From NCBI RefSeq assembly GCF_000519045.1, contig NZ_KI912532.1, forward strand, positions 806,001-870,000: 64,000 nucleotides of DNA. The letters are read 5' to 3'. The position numbers and the translations under genes were made by a program. This document shows, piece by piece, positions 30,748 to 38,900 of the stretch. The stretch is from Dechloromonas agitata is5. Lineage in GTDB: Bacteria; Pseudomonadota; Gammaproteobacteria; Burkholderiales; Rhodocyclaceae. A model generated the notes under the pieces. The model made no database searches and was not told the DNA's origin. It worked only from the letters and a program-made list of their open reading frames with translations. The first letter of the stretch is position 1. Each line of letters opens with the position of its first letter.

Positions 30748-31152
30748 ATGGCGGCCTGCCTCCCCCCTGACAAGACAAACATGCGACTCCGCACCTTGCT
30801 CCTCTTCGGCCTGTCCCTGCCCGGCTTCGCCCTCGCAGCCCAGAGTGGGGCCGATGTCTACGCCGCGACCTGCATCGAGTGCCATGGCAGCGGCAAGTTC
30901 CAGGCCCCCCTGTTCGGCGATGCCCGGCAATGGAAGAAGCTGATCCGCGAGGGCCTGAATGATCTCGTGCCAAGTGCCCTGGCCGGCATACGCAAAATGC
31001 CGGCGAAAGGTGGCAACCCTGGCTTGAGCGATGAAGAGATCGCCCGTGCCGTGATCTACATGGCGAACGCCGCCGGCGGCCGGTTCGCCGAGCCCACAGG
31101 GGCCGATATCGCACGCTGGCGGCAGAAAGCCGATAAACGCCTGAAGAAATGA
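30748..31152 (+). CDS. Small c-type cytochrome (c5-like)
   Basis: A periplasmic monoheme cytochrome with a signal peptide (LLLFGLSLPGFALA), heme motif CIECH, and likely axial Met in IRKMPAKGG. It ends with a C-terminal helix DEEIARAVIYMANAAGG, the c5/c class I pattern. ATG 30748 is favoured because GGGGA is seven bases upstream; ATG 30781 would give a shorter signal peptide and is the main alternative. The protein is 134 residues from 30748. The electron donor and acceptor are unknown. The cupin gene starts 2 bp after its stop. Confidence 0.88.
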   Translation: MAACLPPDKTNMRLRTLLLFGLSLPGFALAAQSGADVYAATCIECHGSGKFQAPLFGDARQWKKLIREGLNDLVPSALAGIRKMPAKGGNPGLSDEEIARAVIYMANAAGGRFAEPTGADIARWRQKADKRLKK

Positions 31153-31153
31153 C

Positions 31154-31516
31154 ATGCCCAAACTGACCGTTTTCTCCGCCCGCCAGCCTGCTCCCGTCTT
31201 CGACCGCCCGCGCCCCGACCGGCTGCTCGCCGGGAATCCGCAGCGCACGACCTGGGAGCACTTCCTGACCGCCAATGGCGACCTTTCGGCCGGCATCTGG
31301 GCCTGCGAGCCGGGCGCCTGGAAAATCGCCTTCCCTGTCGGCAAGGACGAGTTCTTCTGCGTCATCGAAGGGCGACTCCGGATTACCGACCACGACGGCG
31401 ATGCCGCCGAATTCGGCCCGGGCGACGCCTGCGTCATTCCGGCCGGCTTCACCGGTACCTTCGAAGTGCTTGAAGCAGTGCGCAAGCATTATGTGGTGAT
31501 AGAACGCCAGACCTGA
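31154..31516 (+). CDS. Cupin-domain protein (DUF861/Cupin_3 type)
   Basis: A 120-residue single-cupin protein. The core has GIWACEPGAWKIAFPVGKDE, then FFCVIEGRLRITDHDG and FGPGDACVIPAGFTGTFEVLE, the usual beta-barrel order of the (S)-ureidoglycine/Cupin_3 group. Classic His metal ligands are mostly absent, as in many DUF861 proteins. The function is unknown. It follows the cytochrome gene closely and is probably co-transcribed. Confidence 0.85.
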   Translation: MPKLTVFSARQPAPVFDRPRPDRLLAGNPQRTTWEHFLTANGDLSAGIWACEPGAWKIAFPVGKDEFFCVIEGRLRITDHDGDAAEFGPGDACVIPAGFTGTFEVLEAVRKHYVVIERQT

Positions 31517-31554
31517 ATTGCGCTATAGTTTTGCCGCTTGAGGAGGGGGTACCC

Positions 31555-32124
31555 ATGACGCAAGAAACCAGCCAGCCACGCGGCACCAGTGCCCACATGC
31601 CGGATCTCAACTGGAGCCAGGTTCGAGAAACGGTATTGATGCTCGAACTGGCTGCCGTGCAGATCGAGTCGGCAATGAAGGACAGCAATGCCTCGGTCGA
31701 GGTGCTCACCAACTCCTTCACGTCCATGGCCGGCTTCATGCGGATGATCTCCGACACTATCCAGACGCTGCCTGACGAAGGCGAAGTCGGCGCTGCCAAG
31801 CAGAACCTGACCGGTGTTTCCGAACACGTCTCCAGCATGGTCCACCAGGCCATCATCGCCTTCCAGTTCTACGACAAGCTGGTTCAGCGTCTGGCCCACG
31901 TCGGCCTCAGCCTGGGCGATCTCAGCGACCTCGTTGCCGACCCGCACCGCCTGTTTAACCCGAAGGAATGGGTCGATCTGCAGAACAGGATCAAGACCAA
32001 GTACTCGACCCGCGAGGAAATCGCCATGTTCGACGCCGTGATGCAGGGCGTGCCGGTCCAAGAGGCGGTCGACAAGTTCATGGCCGACATGAAGGAAAAG
32101 AGCGACGACATCGAGCTGTTCTGA
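31555..32124 (+). CDS. CheZ-like helical protein
   Basis: A 189-residue all-helical cytoplasmic protein. The central segment AIIAFQFYDKLVQRLAHVG resembles the active-site helix region of CheZ/CheY-phosphatase-like proteins, and is followed by an acidic C-terminal end (KEKSDDIELF). GAGGAGGGGG is a strong ribosome site before ATG 31555. The gene 21 bp downstream encodes an Hpt protein, so a phosphorelay role is plausible. Phosphatase activity is inferred from weak similarity only. Confidence 0.65.
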   Translation: MTQETSQPRGTSAHMPDLNWSQVRETVLMLELAAVQIESAMKDSNASVEVLTNSFTSMAGFMRMISDTIQTLPDEGEVGAAKQNLTGVSEHVSSMVHQAIIAFQFYDKLVQRLAHVGLSLGDLSDLVADPHRLFNPKEWVDLQNRIKTKYSTREEIAMFDAVMQGVPVQEAVDKFMADMKEKSDDIELF

Positions 32125-32145
32125 GCGGCCCGTCGCTACCTGACC

Positions 32146-32511
32146 ATGTCACAAGCCCTCCCTGAGCTACCCGGGATTGACCAGGCCGAGGGCCTGCGGC
32201 GCATGATGAACAAGCCGCAACTCTACGAAAAGGTTTTACGCGATTTCTACACCCGTTTCGTGGATGAAACGCAGCTGATCCGCGCGGCCATCGACAACGG
32301 CGACCTGATCAGCGCCGAACGCCGCGCCCATAGCGCCAAAGGCCTGGCCGGCACGATCAGCGCCCGGCAGTTGCAGGAAGCAGCCAAACAGCTGGAGACG
32401 GCCCTGCGCGATGGTGATCCATCACGCGAACGGCTTTTCGCCGAATTCGAGAGCGAACTGAACCGCGTCATGGGCGGCATCGCCCGCGGTTTCGACCTCG
32501 ACCGCGGTTAA
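32146..32511 (+). CDS. Hpt-domain phosphotransfer protein
   Basis: A 121-residue stand-alone histidine phosphotransfer domain. The phospho-accepting His is in AERRAHSAKGLAGTISA, within a four-helix bundle pattern (DFYTRFVDETQLIRAAI before it, LQEAAKQLETALRDGD after it). It would relay phosphate between a hybrid kinase and a response regulator encoded elsewhere. It forms a pair with the CheZ-like gene upstream. Confidence 0.88.
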   Translation: MSQALPELPGIDQAEGLRRMMNKPQLYEKVLRDFYTRFVDETQLIRAAIDNGDLISAERRAHSAKGLAGTISARQLQEAAKQLETALRDGDPSRERLFAEFESELNRVMGGIARGFDLDRG

Positions 32512-32528
32512 TAGGCGGCCGGCAAGGC

Positions 32529-32864
32529 TCAGAAATCGGCGGCAGCTTCCCAGACGATATTGGCCTTCGGGCCGCTGCGGGCCGTCCGCTCCAGCATGTC
32601 GATCAGCGGCCAGGCGCGCTGGCGCAGGCCGACCACGATTTCCTTCTTCTTGCCTTCTTCTTCCTCGTCCTCCTCGGCCGGTGGCTGCGCGGCTTCGGAA
32701 CGCTGCACCGCATCGCGCAGGGCCTGCGCCGCCGGCAGCATCTGCTCCGGCAGGAAGGCACCGCGGGCGGTGGTTTCCTTGCCCATGGCCTGCAGCAATA
32801 CCCGCGCCACATCGGCGTACATCAGCACTTCTCCGGTTTCACTGGAGACAAACTGGACCAGCAT
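32529..32864 (-). CDS. DUF1840 protein
   Basis: A 111-residue protein of the betaproteobacterial DUF1840 family. The start MLVQFVSSETGEVLMYADVA and the C-terminal RQRAWPLIDMLERT are characteristic. Between them is an acidic-basic low-complexity stretch (EEDEEEEGKKK). The ribosome site GAGGGG precedes ATG 32864. The function is unknown. It is encoded opposite its neighbours. Confidence 0.88.
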   Translation of the reverse strand: MLVQFVSSETGEVLMYADVARVLLQAMGKETTARGAFLPEQMLPAAQALRDAVQRSEAAQPPAEEDEEEEGKKKEIVVGLRQRAWPLIDMLERTARSGPKANIVWEAAADF

Positions 32865-32944
32865 CGTAATTCCCCTCCTCACTGCCTTTTCCGTTGTCAC
32901 CCCGGGCAGGCTTCATGCAAAATGAAGCGCAGGGAGACAAAACA

Positions 32945-33601
32945 ATGGACATGACAACACATCTTACCGCCAATCCCCTGGAAACCGGGGGGGACGAGCT
33001 GGAGCGCTACGCGCTGGAGGAATGCGTCAAGCGGCAGCGCATCGATCACCGCGTTTCGGTACTGGTCATTTCCGACAAACGCTGCGAAACGGCACCCAAG
33101 TTTGCGGCCCTCGGGGCCGATGTGCTGATCGCCGACCTTCCCGAATTCGCCCAGGAAATCGAGGGCCGTATCCTGGCCTCCGGCCGTCGCGAACAGATCG
33201 CCTACCTGCCGACGACGCTGCAGACCCTGCCCGCCGAACTGCCCGGCCAACCCTTCGATATCATCTACATCCGGCGCGGCGTGTGCGGCCTGCGCTACCC
33301 GGATGCCCGCGAAGTGATCCATGCCCTCAAGCAGCGGCTGCGCATCGGCGGCAAGCTCTACCTTTCGGTCCTCGGCCTGCATTCCGAACTCGGCCATGGC
33401 TACGCCGATGCCGTACAACCCATCGAGCAGCGCTTCGCCGAGCTGGCGCCCGCCCTGCGCGAGAAATACGGCATCCGCCAGCCGGTCTGTCTCTATTCCG
33501 AACGCAACCTCTTCATGCTGCTGCTCGAAGCCGGCACCAGCGTGTTGCTTACCCTGACCACCACCTACGGCAACGTCAAGGGCATCGCCGTCCGCGTCTG
33601 A
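32945..33601 (+). CDS. Methyltransferase-like fold protein
   Basis: A 218-residue protein with a class I methyltransferase-like layout: VLVISDKRCETAPKFAALGA occupies the place of motif I, then VLIADLP, FDIIYIRRGVCGL, and the LRIGGKLYLSVLG strand typical of motif IV-V. The glycine-rich SAM motif is degenerate, so SAM binding is uncertain. AGGGAG before ATG 32945 supports this start. The stop overlaps the ROK gene ATG by one base, implying coupling. The substrate is unknown. Confidence 0.65.
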   Translation: MDMTTHLTANPLETGGDELERYALEECVKRQRIDHRVSVLVISDKRCETAPKFAALGADVLIADLPEFAQEIEGRILASGRREQIAYLPTTLQTLPAELPGQPFDIIYIRRGVCGLRYPDAREVIHALKQRLRIGGKLYLSVLGLHSELGHGYADAVQPIEQRFAELAPALREKYGIRQPVCLYSERNLFMLLLEAGTSVLLTLTTTYGNVKGIAVRV

Positions 33602-34494
33602 TGCGCCTGGGCATTGACCTCGGCGGGACCAAAATCGAGATCATCGCGCTCGACACCGATGGTTCGGAATTGTTGCGCCGGCGGGTAGCCACGCCGCAGG
33701 GCGACTACCGCGCGACGCTGCAGGCGGTGGCCGGGCTGGTTGCCACGGCGGAAAGCGAACTCGGCCGACGTGGCAGCGTCGGAATCGGCATCCCCGGGGC
33801 AGAATCGCTGCCCGGCGGCCGGATCAAGAACGCCAATTCGACTTGCCTGATCGGCCAGCCGCTGCGCGCCGACCTGCAGGTCCTGCTTGGCCGGGAGGTG
33901 AGGCTGGCCAATGACGCCAACTGCTTCGCGCTGTCGGAAGCCATCGACGGCAGCGGCCGGGATGCCGAAACCGTTTTCGGCATCATCCTCGGCACCGGCG
34001 TCGGCGGCGGCATCGTCATTCGCCGGCACGTCCTGGCCGGCGCCAATTCGATTGCCGGCGAATGGGGCCACAATCCGCTGCCCGCCTTGCAACCGGACGA
34101 CCTGCCCACCCCGCCCTGCTATTGCGGACGGCTGGGCTGCATCGAAACCTATCTGTCCGGCCCCGGGCTAGCCGCCGACCATGCCCGCCACACCGGTGTA
34201 CAGTTGGATGCGCGGCGCATCGCCCAAGGCGCCGAGCAGGGCGACGCCGCCTGCGAGGCGACGCTGCAGCGCTATGAAGAACGGCTTGGCCGCGCCCTGG
34301 CCGGCGTCATCAACATCCTCGACCCGCAGGTCATCGTGCTCGGCGGCGGCCTCTCCAACCTGGCACGGCTCTACCGCAACCTGCCGGCCCGCTGCGCGCC
34401 CCATGTCTTTTCCGACAGCATCGCCACCCGCTTCCTGCCGCCGACCTATGGCGACTCGTCCGGCGTACGCGGCGCCGCCTGGTTGTGGGACTGA
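33601..34494 (+). CDS. ROK-family sugar kinase
   Basis: A 297-residue ROK protein: phosphate-binding MRLGIDLGGTKIEIIALD, catalytic Asp in LANDANCFALSEA, and second glycine loop GIILGTGVGGGIV. The zinc motif H-(x)n-CYCGRLGCIETYLSGP completes the signature. This suits fructokinase, glucokinase or N-acetylglucosamine kinase; the sequence does not decide which. There is no DNA-binding domain, so it is an enzyme rather than a NagC-type repressor. It overlaps the methyltransferase-like gene by one base. Confidence 0.9.
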   Translation: MRLGIDLGGTKIEIIALDTDGSELLRRRVATPQGDYRATLQAVAGLVATAESELGRRGSVGIGIPGAESLPGGRIKNANSTCLIGQPLRADLQVLLGREVRLANDANCFALSEAIDGSGRDAETVFGIILGTGVGGGIVIRRHVLAGANSIAGEWGHNPLPALQPDDLPTPPCYCGRLGCIETYLSGPGLAADHARHTGVQLDARRIAQGAEQGDAACEATLQRYEERLGRALAGVINILDPQVIVLGGGLSNLARLYRNLPARCAPHVFSDSIATRFLPPTYGDSSGVRGAAWLWD

Positions 34495-34558
34495 GCGGGC
34501 GCCCCCCGGGTTTTCCAGCGCCCACAATGGCCGTCTGCAATGGCACAATCGGGTGACC

Positions 34559-35263
34559 ATGGCGAATATCTCCCTCTTCATCGGCGGCATCCGGTCGCTC
34601 CCCGAATCCGGTCGGCCGACCGGCATCTACAAACAAGCAGCCAGCGGCCCGCTCGAACTCGGACCGGAAGGGTTCATCGGCGACCAGCAGGCCGACCGCC
34701 GGGTGCACGGCGGACCGGACAAGGCGGTGCATCTCTACCCGGCCCGCCACTATGCCCAGTTGGCGGCCCGTTTTCCCGCAGCGGCCGGGCTGTTGGTCGC
34801 CGGCAGCAACGGTGAGAACCTGTCGACACCGGATCTCGACGAAAACGACGTACGACTCGGCGACATCTGGCGCCTCGGCACGGCGCGCCTGCAAATCAGC
34901 CAGCCCCGCAGCCCGTGCTGGAAGATCGACGAACGCTACGGCTGTGATGGCATGGCCCAGTTCATCGCCGAGCAGCGCATCACCGGCTGGTACTGGCGCG
35001 TACTGACCCCCGGGGTCGTCCAGCCTGGCGATACGCTCGATTGCGAAACGAGCGATCCACAAGCCTATACCCTGGCCGAAGCGATGCAGCTCTGGCAGGC
35101 CCACCGCCCGCCGCTGGCCGATCTGGAACGGCTTGCTGCCTCGCCGGGCATCGCCGCCAACTGGCGACGAAAGATCCTCGACCGCCTGACCTGGCTGCGC
35201 ACCCACCGCGACCAGACACCGCCGCCGGTGGTCGCGTTCCACGTGAAACCGGACGCCCCGTGA
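34559..35263 (+). CDS. MOSC-domain protein (YiiM-like)
   Basis: A 234-residue protein with a MOSC domain, the sulfur-carrier fold of molybdenum-cofactor sulfurases. FIGDQQADRRVHGGPDKAVH and NGENLSTPDLDENDVRLGD are the YiiM/MOSC hallmarks, with the conserved Cys in QPRSPCWKIDERYG. YiiM-type proteins reduce N-hydroxylated compounds via the molybdenum cofactor. A parS-like sequence overlaps its last codons. The stop overlaps the next gene's GTG start. Confidence 0.88.
   Translation: MANISLFIGGIRSLPESGRPTGIYKQAASGPLELGPEGFIGDQQADRRVHGGPDKAVHLYPARHYAQLAARFPAAAGLLVAGSNGENLSTPDLDENDVRLGDIWRLGTARLQISQPRSPCWKIDERYGCDGMAQFIAEQRITGWYWRVLTPGVVQPGDTLDCETSDPQAYTLAEAMQLWQAHRPPLADLERLAASPGIAANWRRKILDRLTWLRTHRDQTPPPVVAFHVKPDAP
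35236..35249. other. parS-like ParB site at the MOSC gene 3' end
   Basis: GTTCCACGTGAAAC matches the parS core GTTNCACGTGNAAC, with outer flanks C and C instead of T and A. It lies in the final codons of the MOSC gene, 10 bp before the MFS start. Confidence 0.6.
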
Positions 35264-36477
35264 ACGCGATTCGCCCCGACGCCGCCTGGCTCAGGCTGTT
35301 CCTGCCTTTTGCCGCCGGCTATTTCCTGTCCTACCTGTTCCGCACGGTCAATGCGGTCATCGGCCCGGTCATCGCCAGCGAGCTGGGCCTGCCCGACAAT
35401 GCGCTGGGACTGTTAACCAGCACCTACTTCCTGGCCTTCGGCGCCGCCCAGTTGCCACTCGGCATGCTGCTCGACCGCTACGGACCGCGCCGGGTCGAAT
35501 CCGGACTGCTGTTGCTGGCCAGCGCCGGGGTTGCGCTCTTCGCCCTGTCCGACACCCTGGGCAGCCTGGCCGTTGGCCGCGCCCTGATCGGCCTCGGCGT
35601 TTCAGCCTGCCTGATGGCCTCGCTGAAGGCCTTCACGCTGTGGTTCCCACCCGAACGGCAAGCCTCGCTGACCGGCTGGGTGATGGCCTCCGGCGGCCTC
35701 GGCGCACTGGCCGCCGCCAAGCCGCTGGAAATCGCCATCGGCTTCACCAGCTGGCGAATCATCGCACTCGGCCTAGCCGTCGCCACTCTCCTCGTCGCCG
35801 CGCTGATCTGGTGGCGCGTACCGGACAGCGCTGGCGAGGGGCGACACGACGGCATCCGGGCCCAGTTGGCCGGCGTCCGCCAGGTTTTTTCCAGCCGGCA
35901 TTTCTGGCGTTACGCCCCGATGGGCTTCTGGATGACCGGCGGCTTCATGGCCGTCCAAGGCCTGTGGGCCTCGCGCTGGATGAACGTGCTGGAGGGCATG
36001 AACGGTGCCGCCATCGCCGGCCGGCTGACCTGGATCAGCGCGGCGATGCTGGGCGGCTTCCTGTTCATGGGCTTCTTCGCCACGCGCCTGGTTCATCGCG
36101 GCATCCGGCTGGACTGGGTCTATCGCGGCGCGATGATCCTCGCCCTGGCTGCCTTCGCGCTGATCAGCCTGCACCCAGGCCTGGCGGGTGGGCTGCTGTG
36201 GCCGGTGCTCGGTGCCTGCTTCTCGTTGTCCAACATCGCCTATACGCTGGTCGCCCAGTCCTTCCCGGCCAACCTGTCGGGGCGAGCCAATACCGCGCTC
36301 AACCTGCTCGTCTTCGCCGGGGCCTTCGGCCTGCAATGGGGCATCGGCGGCCTGGTCGACACCCTGCAGGCCGGCGGCTGGGCCAGTGATGCCGCCTACC
36401 GCACCGCCTTCCTGACTCTCCTAGGCGGTCAGGCGCTGGCCCTCGTCTGGCTGCTGCTGCCCGCTCGCCGGGGATGA
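35260..36477 (+). CDS. MFS transporter
   Basis: A 405-residue membrane protein with twelve helices. Loop 2-3 carries LPLGMLLDRYGPRRVESG, the MFS motif A. The YFLSYLFRTVNAVIGPVIAS first helix resembles the nitrate/sugar-phosphate-type and other anion MFS groups, but the substrate is not assignable. GTG 35260 overlaps the MOSC stop. The last 57 bp overlap the 3' end of the convergent EF-hand-like gene. Confidence 0.88.
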   Translation: MNAIRPDAAWLRLFLPFAAGYFLSYLFRTVNAVIGPVIASELGLPDNALGLLTSTYFLAFGAAQLPLGMLLDRYGPRRVESGLLLLASAGVALFALSDTLGSLAVGRALIGLGVSACLMASLKAFTLWFPPERQASLTGWVMASGGLGALAAAKPLEIAIGFTSWRIIALGLAVATLLVAALIWWRVPDSAGEGRHDGIRAQLAGVRQVFSSRHFWRYAPMGFWMTGGFMAVQGLWASRWMNVLEGMNGAAIAGRLTWISAAMLGGFLFMGFFATRLVHRGIRLDWVYRGAMILALAAFALISLHPGLAGGLLWPVLGACFSLSNIAYTLVAQSFPANLSGRANTALNLLVFAGAFGLQWGIGGLVDTLQAGGWASDAAYRTAFLTLLGGQALALVWLLLPARRG

Positions 36478-37404
36478 CACTGCCAGATCGACGTGCTGCA
36501 AATGGCCCACCTCGCCGCTCTCGGTGAGGTAGAGGCCGGCGGCACGGATCTGGCCGAGCAGCGCGTTGCCCTCGCCCTTGAGCGTAAACGGGGCATCGAC
36601 CGCGCCGGTATACAAAGCGCCGACCTGGCGTTCGGCCAGCGAGGCGAAGCCCTCGGCCGACCACACGGCAAGTTGGCGCCAGGCGGTGTCGTTCTCGTCG
36701 ATCCAGCCGTTATGGTCTTCGTCCAGGCGACTGAGGTCGGCAAAGCCATTGCCACTGGCCACTCCGAACAGTTCGCTGCCATTGTCGGCCTTGCCGTTGC
36801 CGTTGCGGTCGAAGACCAGGAAACCACTGGCCGCCCCGAAGGCGGGAATTTCCTCGGCCTTGCCGTCGGCGTCGAGATCGAAGGCGATACGTTCCGCACT
36901 CAGCTCGCAGGCCTTGCCGTCGAAGCTGAGCATCAGCGGGTCGCGCAGGGTGAGGGTGCCGCTGTCGTCGAAGGTCGAGACGCGCGTTTCGTCGCGCGCC
37001 AGGTGCAGCGAAAAGTCGAAGGCGATCTGCCGCCCGTCGGCGGTCTGCACGCAGCCCGAGCCGCAGACGTTGGTCCGCTCGCTTTCGCTCTGCTTCTGGA
37101 CGACATGATGGGTCCAGCTGATTTCGCGGCGGTTGGCCGGCGGCGCCGGCTCATCCGGCAAGGGTTCGACAGCGGCAAAGTTTTCCTTGCACTTCTTGCC
37201 GTCGATAGCCGCCAGGATGGTATCGAGCAGCGATTGCAGCAGCCGCTGGACCCGTTTGCGGGCTTCGGCCGCCTCGTCACTGGCGGGCTGGGCGAGGTCG
37301 GCAAAGATCTGGCGAAAGCTTGTCGTGCGGGTGATTTCGCTCGACCGGGAATAGCTTTCCTCGTGGCTCGCCGTGAGCTGGACACAGGAATCCTGGATTT
37401 TCAT
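36421..37404 (-). CDS. EF-hand/VCBS-like calcium-binding protein of unknown function
   Basis: A 327-residue protein without signal peptide (MKIQDSCVQLTASHEESYSR). The C-terminal half has three Asp/Gly/Asn-rich loops of the calcium type: DLDADGKAEEI, DRNGNGKADNGSE and DEDHNGWIDEND, followed by FTLKGEGNALLGQIRAAGLYL. This belongs to a widespread proteobacterial family annotated as VCBS-repeat or hypothetical. GGAG before ATG 37404 supports the start. The 3' end overlaps the convergent MFS gene by 57 bp. The role and location (possibly non-classical export) are unknown. Confidence 0.8.
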   Translation of the reverse strand: MKIQDSCVQLTASHEESYSRSSEITRTTSFRQIFADLAQPASDEAAEARKRVQRLLQSLLDTILAAIDGKKCKENFAAVEPLPDEPAPPANRREISWTHHVVQKQSESERTNVCGSGCVQTADGRQIAFDFSLHLARDETRVSTFDDSGTLTLRDPLMLSFDGKACELSAERIAFDLDADGKAEEIPAFGAASGFLVFDRNGNGKADNGSELFGVASGNGFADLSRLDEDHNGWIDENDTAWRQLAVWSAEGFASLAERQVGALYTGAVDAPFTLKGEGNALLGQIRAAGLYLTESGEVGHLQHVDLAVSSPASGQQQPDEGQRLTA

Positions 37405-37500
37405 GATGCGCTCCTTGCGGTGGTTGGGCAGGCAACAGTGCAAGGGACGTGCCGGGTGGCTGGCATCCGTCTGACGGACGGACCGCTGTGCAGCGCCTGC

Positions 37501-37506
37501 TACAAT
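37501..37506 (+). promoter_or_regulatory. Possible -10 element of the CNNM/CBS gene
   Basis: TACAAT about 60 bases before ATG 37565. No convincing -35 hexamer at 16-18 bp. Confidence 0.35.
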
Positions 37507-37564
37507 CAGCCGCTTCTCAATACCGAAACCGCACGCACGGTCGCTGCGCAGGGCGGTTTCAAGC

Positions 37565-38881
37565 ATGGACATATTTCTTCTCGTCATACTCATCTTGATC
37601 AATGGCGTCTTCGCCATGTCCGAAATTGCCGTCGTTTCCTCGCGCAAGGCGAGGCTCCAGAACCTGGCGGACGACGGTAGCCTGGGGGCAGAAGCAGCGC
37701 TGTCGCTGCACCAGGAACCATCCAGCTTTCTATCCACCATCCAGGTCGGCATCACCTCGGTCGGCATTCTCAGCGGTGCCATCGGCGAAGCGGCGCTGGC
37801 CGACCCGCTGGCTGAGTGGCTGGCCGGCATGCCGCTGCTGGCGCCTTACGCCAAGAGCGTGGCGCTGACCATCACCGTTGTCGCCCTGACCTATTTTTCC
37901 GTCGTGGTCGGCGAACTGGTACCCAAGCGCCTGGCCATGCTGGCGCCGGAAGGCATCGCTTCACTGATCGCCCGTCCGATGCTGTTCCTGGCCAAGGTGA
38001 CGCATCCCCTGGTGGTGGTACTGTCCGGTTCCTCGACGGCCATCCTGAGCCTGCTCGGGGCGCGCCGCAAGGAAGAGCCGCCGGTGACCGACGATGAAAT
38101 CAAGGTGCTGATGGAGCAAGGTGCCGAAGCCGGCGTCTTCCACGAAAGCGAGCAGGAAATCGTCTCCAACGTCCTGCGCCTGGACGAGCAGAAAATCGCG
38201 GCGATCATGACGCCGCGCCGGGAAATGTTCGTCATCGACCTCGACGAAGGCGATGAACTGGCTCGCCAACGCATCATCGAAACCGAATTTTCCCGCCTCA
38301 TCGTTTGCCGCGACGGGCTCGACCATATCCTCGGCGTGCTGCAAACCGGCGACCTGTTGAAGAAAGCCCTGCCCGGGCATTGCATTTCGGGCGCGGACAT
38401 CGAGTCGGTTCTGCATCCACCGCTGTACGTTCCGGAAACGGTAACGACCACCCAGTTGCTGGAAAACTTCCGGCGCGCCCGTTTGCAGTTCGCCCTCATC
38501 GTCGATGAATACGGCGATGTTCAGGGTCTGGTGACCCTGACCGACGTGATGTCCGCCATCGTCGGCGAACTCTCCGAACCTGAGGCGCCGGAAGAGCGCG
38601 ACATGCTCCAGCGCGAGGACGGCTCATGGCTGGTCGATGGCGATGTCGGTATCGAAAGGCTGAAGTCCGTGCTCGACATCGAGGAAGAACTGCCCGGCGA
38701 GGATCAACGCGGCTTTCATACCCTGGGCGGTTTCATCATGCATGTCCTGGGACGCATTCCGGTGCCAACCGACCATTTCGAAGCCGCGGGATGGCGCTTC
38801 GAAGTCATGGACATGGACAAGAACCGGGTCGACAAGGTGCTGCTGTCGACGATGGCGCAGTCCACACCGACCACTTCCTGA
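37565..38881 (+). CDS. CNNM/CBS/CorC-type membrane protein (TlyC/YfjD family)
   Basis: A 438-residue protein of the so-called hemolysin family, now linked to magnesium or cobalt transport. The N-terminal DUF21/CNNM domain has MSEIAVVSSRKARLQNLADD, then VVVGELVPKRLAMLAPE in the last helix. Two CBS domains follow (AAIMTPRREMFVIDLDEG; FALIVDEYGDVQGLVTLTD). A CorC/HlyC C-terminal domain starts at about residue 345 (DGSWLVDGDVGIERL; HTLGGFIMHVLGRIP). It localises to the inner membrane. It is convergent with priA, with 19 bp between stops. Confidence 0.92.
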   Translation: MDIFLLVILILINGVFAMSEIAVVSSRKARLQNLADDGSLGAEAALSLHQEPSSFLSTIQVGITSVGILSGAIGEAALADPLAEWLAGMPLLAPYAKSVALTITVVALTYFSVVVGELVPKRLAMLAPEGIASLIARPMLFLAKVTHPLVVVLSGSSTAILSLLGARRKEEPPVTDDEIKVLMEQGAEAGVFHESEQEIVSNVLRLDEQKIAAIMTPRREMFVIDLDEGDELARQRIIETEFSRLIVCRDGLDHILGVLQTGDLLKKALPGHCISGADIESVLHPPLYVPETVTTTQLLENFRRARLQFALIVDEYGDVQGLVTLTDVMSAIVGELSEPEAPEERDMLQREDGSWLVDGDVGIERLKSVLDIEEELPGEDQRGFHTLGGFIMHVLGRIPVPTDHFEAAGWRFEVMDMDKNRVDKVLLSTMAQSTPTTS

Positions 38882-38900
38882 GCGCCGGGACAACCTGCCC

